Position numbers and translations under genes: made by a program. A stretch of 5,639 bases of DNA from an uncultured Oscillospiraceae bacterium. Lineage in GTDB: Bacteria; Bacillota_A; Clostridia; Oscillospirales; Oscillospiraceae. Location of the stretch: NCBI GenBank assembly GCA_944387755.1, contig CALXGC010000114.1:1-5639 (forward strand), read 5' to 3'. Position 1 is the first letter of the stretch, and each line of letters begins with the position of its first letter. Below the pieces are notes generated by a model, which saw only the letters and a program-made list of their open reading frames with translations, did no database searches and was not told the DNA's origin. This document shows, one piece after another, positions 1 to 5,521 of the stretch.

Positions 1-20
1 GCGCCCCGCACAGACGACCG

Positions 21-127
21 CCCCCTCATCCGGCGCTTCGCGCCACCTTCCCCCCGGTGGGGGGAAGGCTTTGGAACATGCAGCGTCCGTGGTTTGCGTA
101 GGGGCGGCCCTTGCGGCCGCCCGCAAA
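21..127. repeat. Structured dispersed repeat, copy A
   Basis: This non-coding stretch contains three successive hairpins when read on the plus strand. They are GGCGC-ttc-GCGCC (32-44), a 10-bp stem CCTTCCCCCC-ggt-GGGGGGAAGG (46-68), and an 8-bp stem GGGCGGCC-cttgc-GGCCGCCC (102-122). The order (CGCTTCGC core, C-run/G-run hairpin, GGCTTTGG, GTCCGT, GTAGGGGCGG hairpin, CCGYAAA end) matches the two copies at the right end of the window, in the same orientation. The element begins directly after the stop codon of the 239-aa gene (TGA at 130-128), so its last stem would be the first structure in that gene's 3' untranslated RNA and could protect or end the transcript. It has no T-run typical of an intrinsic terminator. 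The exact left boundary is uncertain; positions 1-20 show nothing I recognise. Confidence 0.7.
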
Positions 128-847
128 TCAACCGCCGTAATAGAACGTCATGCTGTAAGAATCCGCCAATCCGCTTTCGGGCAGATTGTCCGACTGCTCC
201 AGCAGCAGGCTCCCGTCCTCCCGGTACAGCTCCAAGGTGTAGGGCAGGCCCTCCAGGGCCCGGCCCCAATAGCGGACCTTCCGCCCAGCGGCGCCATCAC
301 TGGTGAGGTTTGGATCAATGGGGAAAGCAAAGGCCCAGATCTCCTCCGCCAATCGCTTTCCCTGGGCAGTCTCTATCGGGTCCAGCATGTTCTCCATACG
401 GCCAGTGATCGTCACTTGGGCGGAGGCGGCCTCCGCCGGGACCTGGAGAAACGCCAGGACGCTGTACTTGTCAGTCCCTTTTCCCTCCAGAAACAGGGAT
501 TGGTGCAGGGAAATGGGGACCGGCCCCTCCCCTGCGGGCCAGAACTCCAGGACGTTTGCGCCGGACCGCGGGAGCTCGTAGAGATACCCCACGCTGTACT
601 GGTCTGAATAACGGCCGATGACGATATGCCGGGGATCGCCGGAGGACGCCTCCTTCACAGACAGGGGGTTTTTCCACAGATACACAATCTGGCTGGGCTC
701 CATCAGATTCCAGCTCTCCAGCTGACGGAAGCGCAGCTCCGCCGTGGGCATGGGGAAGCGGTACTGCCCCCAGAGAATCAGCAGCGACAGGAGAACAAAG
801 CAGAGATTCCGGAGGACCCGGAGGCCCCGCCATTTGGCGGCACGCAT
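128..847 (-). CDS. Membrane-anchored protein of unknown function, third gene of the PadR operon
   Basis: This 239-residue protein is of a family I do not recognise. The N-terminus is basic (RAAKWRGLRVLRN) and is followed by one hydrophobic helix at about residues 14-28. This predicts a type II (N-in, C-out) anchor rather than a cleaved signal: there is no lipobox and no clear signal-peptidase site. The remaining 210 or so residues are polar with alternating hydrophobic segments (for example 93-101, 114-120, 128-136 and 202-208), suggesting a beta-rich extracytoplasmic domain. Apart from one cysteine in the helix it is cysteine-free. The ATG at 847 lies one base past the TAA of the HAAS-domain gene. 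A good ribosome site, GGGAGGTGG, sits inside the end of that gene with GGAGG at 857-861. The gene is therefore translationally coupled and almost certainly co-transcribed with padR. Repeat copy A follows its stop directly. I see no catalytic motif. A sensory, substrate-binding or envelope role is only inference from context. Confidence 0.8.
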   Translation of the reverse strand: MRAAKWRGLRVLRNLCFVLLSLLILWGQYRFPMPTAELRFRQLESWNLMEPSQIVYLWKNPLSVKEASSGDPRHIVIGRYSDQYSVGYLYELPRSGANVLEFWPAGEGPVPISLHQSLFLEGKGTDKYSVLAFLQVPAEAASAQVTITGRMENMLDPIETAQGKRLAEEIWAFAFPIDPNLTSDGAAGRKVRYWGRALEGLPYTLELYREDGSLLLEQSDNLPESGLADSYSMTFYYGG

Positions 848-848
848 C

Positions 849-1709
849 TTACTCCACCTCCCTGTCCAGTTCCAAAACCAAGGTGAAACCCTTCTCCGGG
901 GCGTGGTAGTTCAGCTCAATCCACTCCGCCGCCGGGTCCACCTCCTGAATCCGCAGCTGGCAGCCGAAGTGGAAGGGGCCGTACCCCGCCCACTCGTCAA
1001 ATTGGTAGGCCGGCCCCTCCGGAGCCGGCTGGTCCCCCAGCAGGGAGGTGAGGGGGTACTGGGTCCCCAGACTGTCCTCCACCGTCAGGCGTTCCGGGTC
1101 CAGCGCGCCCCGAACCCAGCACTTCCAGGTTTCCAGGCGCAGATAGCAGTAGAGGGTCTGCCTGGTCCCCTCCCGCCACAGGGCCGCCCGGCGCACCTCC
1201 ACCGTCTGCCCGGCGATGGAGGCTTTGGGCCGGTCCTCCAACACCTGGAGCTGGTCCGGGTTCTCTCCGGGGAGGTACAGTTCCTCTACGGGCATACGCC
1301 GGTAGAAGGGGTCGATGTAGTAAGCGGGCAGGCCGTCAAAGTCCCACAGCTCCGAGAGGGGATCGTCCCCCAGAAAGGCGTCCTCCCCATACAGGCACAG
1401 GTTCAGAAACAGACAGAGGAATGCCAGAAACGCCAGCGCCTGACTCACCCGCCACAGGTACCCCAGCCAGGGCCTATGTATCCTGGCCAGCTCCGCCCCA
1501 ATCTCCGCCGGGTCCCCCATGTCGGAGACGGCCCGCTCCTGAGCTTCCTCCCAGGTCATATCGGGAAAGATGCGCTGAAGGTCCAGGGCCTTGTCCTCTA
1601 TGTGCTCCTCCAGCTCCTTCCGCACCGCCGCCCGGTCGGGGCCGAAGGCGACGCGCAAGGTGGCCAGCTCCAGCCACTGGGCGGAGGAGGTCCGTCCCGG
1701 TTCATCCAT
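849..1709 (-). CDS. HAAS/DUF1700-like (permease-prefix type) one-helix membrane protein
   Basis: This 286-residue protein is the second gene of the PadR unit. Residues about 10-80 form a cytoplasmic helical domain of the HAAS / DUF1700 / 'permease prefix domain 1' type. Its hallmarks are AFGPDRAAVRKELEEHIEDK, then MTWEEAQERAVSDMGDPAEIGAEL, a pattern regularly encoded beside PadR regulators. Residues about 82-107 are one transmembrane helix. Residues about 108-286 would lie outside the membrane and are mostly unrecognised. This part contains Cys188, Cys197 and Cys250, and ends in beta-like segments (EWIELNYHAPEKGFTLVLEL). I chose the ATG at 1709 because it lies 13 bases after the PadR stop and leads straight into the HAAS domain. 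An upstream in-frame ATG at 1805 would add 32 low-complexity residues overlapping PadR. No good ribosome site precedes 1709 (only a weak GGTG), so translational coupling to PadR is likely. HAAS domains are thought to mediate protein contacts; partnership with PadR or the next protein is inference. Confidence 0.85.
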   Translation of the reverse strand: MDEPGRTSSAQWLELATLRVAFGPDRAAVRKELEEHIEDKALDLQRIFPDMTWEEAQERAVSDMGDPAEIGAELARIHRPWLGYLWRVSQALAFLAFLCLFLNLCLYGEDAFLGDDPLSELWDFDGLPAYYIDPFYRRMPVEELYLPGENPDQLQVLEDRPKASIAGQTVEVRRAALWREGTRQTLYCYLRLETWKCWVRGALDPERLTVEDSLGTQYPLTSLLGDQPAPEGPAYQFDEWAGYGPFHFGCQLRIQEVDPAAEWIELNYHAPEKGFTLVLELDREVE

Positions 1710-1722
1710 AGCGGCGCACCGG

Positions 1723-2052
1723 TCAGGAGAAGGAGAGGACCTGGTTGACGCCGTGGGAAAACCGCTCCCACTCCGCCCTCTTCTTCCCCAGAAACTCCCG
1801 CCCACGGGGGGTGAGGCGGTAGTATTTCCGCACCCGGCCCGTGGGGGCCTCCTGCTCGTAGGAGGACAGGTACTTTCCCTTCTCCAAAGCGTGAAGGATG
1901 GGGTACAGCGTCCCCTCCTTCATCTGAAAGGCGTCGTTGGAGCGGCGGGACAGCTCGGTGATCATCTGATAGCCGTACATGTCCTCCTTCTCCAGCAGGG
2001 TGAGGACCAGCAGCGTGCTGCTCCCCGCGACGAGACCCTTGTCCAGTTTCAT
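1723..2052 (-). CDS. PadR-family transcriptional regulator
   Basis: This 109-residue winged-helix DNA-binding protein has the size typical of the short PadR subfamily-2 proteins. Hallmarks are visible in order. The N-terminal helix is MKLDKGLVAGSSTLLVLTLL. YGYQMITEL (26-34) leads into the helix-turn-helix. EGTLYPILHALEKGKYL (46-62) contains the recognition helix. The wing GRVRKYYRLTPRG lies at 72-84. A short C-terminal helix with Trp95 probably serves for dimerisation. The start at 2052 is set by a near-perfect ribosome site, AAGGAGG at 2060-2066, seven bases upstream. A reading frame extending to 2268 would run back through the promoter and a terminator and is not credible. Members of this family usually repress their own operon; the tandem palindromes at 2095-2139 fit that. 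The next gene begins 13 bases downstream. The ligand or signal cannot be read from the sequence. Confidence 0.95.
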   Translation of the reverse strand: MKLDKGLVAGSSTLLVLTLLEKEDMYGYQMITELSRRSNDAFQMKEGTLYPILHALEKGKYLSSYEQEAPTGRVRKYYRLTPRGREFLGKKRAEWERFSHGVNQVLSFS

Positions 2053-2059
2053 TGAAAAA

Positions 2060-2066
2060 CCTCCTT
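2060..2066 (-). promoter_or_regulatory. Strong ribosome binding site of the PadR gene
   Basis: The minus strand reads AAGGAGG followed by seven bases and ATG (2052-2050). This is the strongest Shine-Dalgarno match of any gene here and fixes the PadR start. It contrasts with the next gene, which has almost none, and suggests that ribosomes enter the operon mainly here. Confidence 0.9.
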
Positions 2067-2094
2067 GTTGTTCCTCCCGTTTCCGGACGTTCGG

Positions 2095-2139
2095 ATACCT
2101 TGTGATTCTAGGTATAGTATACCTTGAAGCTCTAGGTAT
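2095..2139. promoter_or_regulatory. Tandem palindromic operators, probable PadR binding sites
   Basis: The same 21-bp inverted repeat, ATACCTTG-N5-CTAGGTAT, occurs twice: 2095-2115 and 2119-2139. The two are separated by three bases, with centres 24 bp apart. The 8-base arms are identical in both copies while the five central bases differ (tgatt versus aagct). This is what conserved protein contacts with a free centre would produce. The upstream copy fills the spacer between the -35 and -10 boxes and overlaps the -10. The downstream copy covers the region of the transcription start. A second, overlapping symmetry (GGTATAGTATACC, 2111-2123) joins the inner arms. Assignment to the adjacent PadR protein is inference from position and from the family habit of autoregulation. 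Confidence 0.8.
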
Positions 2140-2145
2140 TGTCAA
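2116..2145 (-). promoter_or_regulatory. Sigma-70/SigA-type promoter of the PadR operon
   Basis: On the minus strand there is a perfect -35 box, TTGACA (2145-2140), an 18-base spacer, and TATACT (2121-2116) as the -10 box, one mismatch from consensus. Transcription would start near 2108-2110, giving a leader of about 57 bases to the PadR ATG at 2052. The promoter sits just downstream of the metH terminator, so the two units are insulated. It is completely overlaid by two palindromic putative operators, so it is expected to be strong but repressed. Confidence 0.85.
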
Positions 2146-2193
2146 GGGGGACGCCGCCGGAATTCCGCAAAGGCGGCGGGCCTCCCAGCACAT

Positions 2194-2240
2194 AAAAACC
2201 CGGACCGGCGCAGCCTTCCGCTGTCCCGGTCCGGGTCTTT
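2194..2240 (-). terminator. Intrinsic terminator of the metH unit
   Basis: Arms at 2198-2208 (ACCCGGACCGG) and 2226-2236 (CCGGTCCGGGT) form a perfect 11-bp GC-rich stem. The 17-base interior holds a second small stem, CAGC/GCTG (2211-2214 and 2220-2223). On the minus strand the hairpin is followed by TTTTT (2198-2194), so it works for transcripts leaving metH, whose stop codon lies about 25 bases upstream of the stem. On the plus strand only a short CTTT follows, and no plus-strand gene needs it. Confidence 0.92.
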
Positions 2241-2260
2241 CCCTGCCTGCTGGATTTGTT

Positions 2261-4678
2261 TTATCCAATCACCCGCTTGGCGATGTCCACGCTCTCCTTG
2301 GCGTCTCTGGCGTAAAAGTCCGCGTGAATTTCTTTTGCGTACTCCGGGGTGAGCACCGCGCCCCCCACCATGATCTTACAGGGGAGCCCCGCGGCGTGAA
2401 GCTCTTCGATGGTCTCCGCCATGCTCTTCAGTGTGGTGGTCATCAGGGCGGACAGGCCCACCAGCGGCGCGGCGTGCTTCCGGGCGGCCGCCACCACGGC
2501 GGCGGGGTCCACGTCCCGGCCCAGATCGACCACCGTGTAGCCGTAGTTCTCCAGCAGCACCTTCACGATGTTCTTGCCGATGTCGTGGATGTCCCCCTTC
2601 ACCGTGGCCAGCACCACGGTCCCCCGGCTGACGGAGCCCCCCTCCCCCTGGGCCAGGGCGTCCCGAATCACCTCAAAGGCGGCCTGGGCCGCCCCGGCGG
2701 ACTGGATGAGCTGGGGCAGAAAGACCCGGTTGGCCTCAAAATCCGCCCCCACCCTGTCCAGGGCTGGAATGAGAATGTGGTCCACAATGTCCATGGGCGT
2801 CCGGGTCTCCAGAAGCGTTTTGGCGGCCGCGCCCGCCTCGCCCTTCAGTCCGGCGGCGACCAGGTCCTCCAGGCTGCGGCCTCCGGCGGCGGCGGGGGCG
2901 GTTCCGGAGCCGGTAATCGTTGTGGAGATCTGCGCGTTTCCATAGGCGGCGATAAACGTCCGGGCGTGCTCGTCCACATTGGTGAGCAGGTGGAAGCACC
3001 GCACCGCCGCCATCATGGCCTCCGCATTGGGGTTCAAAATGGGCAGGTCCAGCCCGGCGGACATGGCCATGGTGAGAAAATTCTGGTTGATGAGGGGCCG
3101 GGCGGGCAGGCCGAAGGAGATGTTGGACACCCCCAGCACGGTCTTCAGCCCCAGCTCCGCCTTCACCCGGCCCAGCGCCTCCAGGGTCTGCACCGCCCCC
3201 TCCGGCTCGGCGGAGACGGTGAGGGTGAGGCAGTCGATGTACACGTCCTCTTTGCGAATGCCCCAGGACAGGGCCCGGTCCAAAATCTTTTTGGCGATGT
3301 CCACCCGGTCCTGGGCCGACTTGGGAATGCCGTTCCCGTCCAGGGTGAGGCCCACCACCGCCGCCCCGTACTTCTTTACCAGGGGCAGAATGGCGTCCAG
3401 CACCTTGTCCTCCCCGTTGACGGAGTTGACGATGGCCTTGCCGCAGCAGACCCGCAGCGCCCCCTCCAGCACCCTGGGGTCGGTGGAGTCCAGCTGAAGG
3501 GGGGCGTCCGTCACCCCCTGGAGGGCCTTCACCACCCGGACCATCATGTCCGCCTCGTCGATCTCCGGCAGGCCCACGTTCACGTCCAGAATGTCCGCCC
3601 CGGCGCCGGTCTGCTCCAGGGCCTGGCCCAGCATATAGTCCACGTCTCCGGCCTTCAGGGCCTCCTTCATGCGCTTCTTGCCGGTGGGGTTGATGCGCTC
3701 CCCGATGACCCGCACCCGGTCGATGGGGACCACCTCTGTGCCGCTGCACACGGCGGCGGGGACGTGCCGGGGGACCTGCTTCACCTCCCGGCCCTCCAGG
3801 GCCTGCTTCAGCAGGGCGATGTACGCCGGCGTGGTGCCGCAGCAGCCGCCGAAGACCTGCACCCCCAGCTCCACACAGGCGGCCAGGCTGTCCGCAAACT
3901 CTTTTGGGGAGATGTCGTACCCGGAGCCGTCCGGGTGGGGCAGGCCCGCGTTGGGCTTCAGGACAATGGGCAGGGTGGTCCAGTCCAAAAGCTCCTTCAC
4001 CAGGGGGGGCATTTCACGGGGACCCAGGGAGCAGTTCACCCCGATGGCGTCCGCCCCCATGCCCTCCAGGGTGAGGGCGGCGGCGGCGGGGGAGCAGCCC
4101 AAAAACGTCCGCCCGGAGGCCTCATAGGTCATGGTGACGATAACGGGCAGGTCCGAATTCTCTTTCGCGGCCAGCAGGGCGGCCCGGGCCTCCTGGAGGT
4201 CGGTCATGGTCTCGATGACGATGAGGTCCGCCCCGGCGGCCCCGGAGCGCACCACCTGGGCGAAGATGTCCACGGCGGTCTCAAAGTCCAGGGTGCCCGT
4301 GGGCTCCAGCAGCTGCCCCGTGGGGCCGATGTCCAGGGCGGCCAGAGCGCCGTATTTCCGGGCCGCCTCCCTGGCGATGGAGACGGCGGCGGGGACAATC
4401 TCCTCCACGGTTCTGCCGCAGCGGGCCAGCTTCTCCCGGTTGGCCCCGAAGGTGTTGGCGTAAACCACCTGGGAGCCCGCCCTCAGGTAGGCCTCATGGA
4501 CGTCCAGCAGCCAGTCCGGGTGCTCCAGGGCGGCCAGCTCCGGGACGGCCCCCACGGGCAGGCCCCTGGCCTGGAGCATGGTGCCCATGCCCCCGTCCAG
4601 CAGCACCGGACGGCCGGTTTTTAACAGTTCAAGAAATTCCACAGTGTCCACCTGACTTTCGATATTGACAAGTTTCAT
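2261..4678 (-). CDS. metH: Cobalamin-dependent methionine synthase, without reactivation domain
   Basis: This 805-residue cytoplasmic enzyme transfers the methyl group of methyltetrahydrofolate to homocysteine through a corrinoid. Four modules are visible. The homocysteine S-methyltransferase domain (about 20-295) has LLDGGMGTML and the zinc ligands Cys216 (GVNCS) and Cys279-Cys280 (GGCCG). The pterin-binding domain (about 320-575) has VIGERINPTGKK, DILDVNVG, LQLDSTD and NSVNGE. The B12 cap (about 600-680) is followed by the B12-binding domain (about 685-805). There DIHDIG supplies the cobalt-ligating His698, with GLSAL (Ser743) and VGGAV further on. The C-terminal AdoMet-binding reactivation domain of E. 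coli MetH (1227 residues) is absent; the upstream gene supplies it. Thermotoga maritima has the same split. The start is uncertain: the ATG at 4678 has a poor ribosome site and overlaps the upstream gene by 50 bases. A GTG at 4642 has AGGTGG (4648-4653) five bases ahead, would begin at EFLELLKTGRP, and would leave a 14-base overlap. An intrinsic terminator follows. Confidence 0.95.
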   Translation of the reverse strand: MKLVNIESQVDTVEFLELLKTGRPVLLDGGMGTMLQARGLPVGAVPELAALEHPDWLLDVHEAYLRAGSQVVYANTFGANREKLARCGRTVEEIVPAAVSIAREAARKYGALAALDIGPTGQLLEPTGTLDFETAVDIFAQVVRSGAAGADLIVIETMTDLQEARAALLAAKENSDLPVIVTMTYEASGRTFLGCSPAAAALTLEGMGADAIGVNCSLGPREMPPLVKELLDWTTLPIVLKPNAGLPHPDGSGYDISPKEFADSLAACVELGVQVFGGCCGTTPAYIALLKQALEGREVKQVPRHVPAAVCSGTEVVPIDRVRVIGERINPTGKKRMKEALKAGDVDYMLGQALEQTGAGADILDVNVGLPEIDEADMMVRVVKALQGVTDAPLQLDSTDPRVLEGALRVCCGKAIVNSVNGEDKVLDAILPLVKKYGAAVVGLTLDGNGIPKSAQDRVDIAKKILDRALSWGIRKEDVYIDCLTLTVSAEPEGAVQTLEALGRVKAELGLKTVLGVSNISFGLPARPLINQNFLTMAMSAGLDLPILNPNAEAMMAAVRCFHLLTNVDEHARTFIAAYGNAQISTTITGSGTAPAAAGGRSLEDLVAAGLKGEAGAAAKTLLETRTPMDIVDHILIPALDRVGADFEANRVFLPQLIQSAGAAQAAFEVIRDALAQGEGGSVSRGTVVLATVKGDIHDIGKNIVKVLLENYGYTVVDLGRDVDPAAVVAAARKHAAPLVGLSALMTTTLKSMAETIEELHAAGLPCKIMVGGAVLTPEYAKEIHADFYARDAKESVDIAKRVIG

Positions 4679-5303
4679 GGGCGGGACAGCCCACGCAGCT
4701 TCGGGCGGTTTGGTTCACAGGGGCGCCGGACACCCCCAAAATGGCGGTGACGGACTTCCGGGGGGTGAGAATATGGGCGGCGCTGGCGCACAGGCCGATT
4801 TTCCGGGGGGCGTCCAGCAGGGACAGCAGGGGCCCCTGGAGGCTGAGGGGCAGGTCCCCATAGCCGGGGCTGTACCGGTAGGGGAAGAAACCGGGGTATT
4901 TTTCCTGAATTTCCTGCTCTATCTGGTCGCACAGCGCCTCCGCCGCCGCCGTGGCGGCGCAGTCCAGGGCCAGCGCCCGGAGCATGTCCCGACTCTCCGC
5001 CCGGCGGATGAGGGTGTCTGTCTGGGCGGACAGGGTGGCGGCGAAGAGGGCCGCCCGCCCGCAGCCCGACAGGTGGTTTTTTAAATCCGCTCCGGGCAGG
5101 AGCAGCCCTCCCTCCAGGCGCACCCCCTCCGGCTCGAAGGAGAGGGAAAAGACCCGGTACGTCCACCGGGGCCGGGCGGCGGCGAGAACCTCCTGGGCGG
5201 CCTCCTCCGCCAGGGCGCGCAGGTCCGCCCCCGCCCTCTCCGGGGGCGTCCCCATATAGCGGAGAATCTCGTCAATATTGAGTTGGGTGAGAGAGATGGG
5301 CAT
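4629..5303 (-). CDS. Stand-alone methionine synthase reactivation (activation-domain) protein
   Basis: This 224-residue protein corresponds to the C-terminal AdoMet-binding activation domain of MetH (Met_synt_B12 family), here as a separate polypeptide. In full-length MetH that domain supplies AdoMet for reductive remethylation when the cofactor oxidises to cob(II)alamin. Supporting features are the N-terminal NIDEILRYMG (9-18), GRAALFAATLSAQTDTLI (82-99), the DCAATAAAEALCDQIE helix (114-129), RYSPGYGD (143-150) matching the family's AdoMet-binding RxxPGY motif, and PRKSVTAILG (181-190). The C-terminus carries Cys203, Cys206, Cys212 and Cys221 (C-x2-C-x5-C-x8-C), which E. coli MetH lacks; metal or Fe-S binding is possible but unproven. 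The ATG at 5303 is chosen because AGGTGA precedes it and homology begins there. The open frame further upstream only translates repeat DNA. The gene overlaps metH and is surely co-expressed with it. No promoter is visible in the window. Confidence 0.9.
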   Translation of the reverse strand: MPISLTQLNIDEILRYMGTPPERAGADLRALAEEAAQEVLAAARPRWTYRVFSLSFEPEGVRLEGGLLLPGADLKNHLSGCGRAALFAATLSAQTDTLIRRAESRDMLRALALDCAATAAAEALCDQIEQEIQEKYPGFFPYRYSPGYGDLPLSLQGPLLSLLDAPRKIGLCASAAHILTPRKSVTAILGVSGAPVNQTARSCVGCPAHETCQYRKSGGHCGIS

Positions 5304-5329
5304 GAAGTCACCTGTTTCATACTCAGTTT

Positions 5330-5348
5330 GGCCCCGTCCGGCGGGGCC
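5330..5348. repeat. GC-rich hairpin in the leader of the reactivation gene
   Basis: GGCCCCG (5330-5336) and CGGGGCC (5342-5348) form a 7-bp stem with a five-base loop. It ends about 27 bases before the ATG at 5303 and marks the inner edge of the repeat cluster. No T-run follows on either strand, so it is not a standard intrinsic terminator. Confidence 0.55.
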
Positions 5349-5455
5349 GCCGGTTTGGCCCCTTCCGCCTCGCTTCGCTCGGCACCTCCCCCAAAGAGGG
5401 AGGCTTTGGAGCATACAACGTCCGTCGCCGTAGGGGCGGGTCCAAGACCCGCCCG
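5344..5455. repeat. Structured dispersed repeat, copy B
   Basis: This copy aligns with copy C over its whole length at an offset of 176, then 175, bases. The shared order is GGCCGCYGGTTTGGCCCC, CCTCGCTTCGCTCGG, a C-run/G-run hairpin (CCTCCC 5385-5390 with GGGAGG 5398-5403), GGCTTT, GTCCGT, and a terminal hairpin. The terminal stem here is GGGCGGGTC-caa-GACCCGCCC (5434-5454), different in sequence from copies A and C yet fully paired. It contains no credible coding sequence; the frame open on the minus strand gives only low-complexity peptide. Confidence 0.75.
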
Positions 5456-5521
5456 TCCCCCCTTGTGAAAGGGGGGGCGCCGAAGGCGGCGGGGGGGATT
5501 CCGAACCGGCGGGCGCGCCGG
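5456..5521. repeat. Linker with three hairpins between repeat copies B and C
   Basis: Three adjacent inverted repeats are seen: CCCCCCTT-gtga-AAGGGGGG (5457-5476), CGCC-gaa-GGCG (5478-5488), and CCGGCG-ggcg-CGCCGG (5506-5521). The first two differ in sequence from copies A, B and C, so this may be a second, different short repeat. The third sits just before copy C, in the same relative place as the hairpin at 5330-5348 before copy B. Confidence 0.6.

Noticed and set aside
46..68. Copy A stem as an intrinsic terminator of the PadR operon
   Set aside because: The stem is strong but no T-run follows on the minus strand, and the same structure recurs at 5385-5403 and 5561-5579 away from gene ends, so a repeat-element explanation fits better.
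744..1748. A 334-codon plus-strand open frame opposite the HAAS gene
   Set aside because: Low-complexity Pro/Gln/Arg/Gly translation, antisense to a recognised domain in good operon spacing.
1710..1805. Upstream ATG of the HAAS gene at 1805
   Set aside because: It would overlap the PadR coding end by about 80 bases and add 32 Gly/Ser/Arg-rich residues that do not belong to the domain.
2053..2268. In-frame upstream extension of PadR to 181 residues
   Set aside because: It would cross the metH terminator, the promoter and both operators; the ATG at 2052 has a near-perfect ribosome site and the normal PadR N-terminus.
1979..4624. A very long plus-strand open frame (881 codons) opposite metH and the PadR promoter
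   Set aside because: Its translation is rich in Gly, His, Gln and Val without any domain. It is an antisense shadow of a GC-rich gene with strong codon bias, runs through the PadR promoter and terminator, and has no credible ribosome site.
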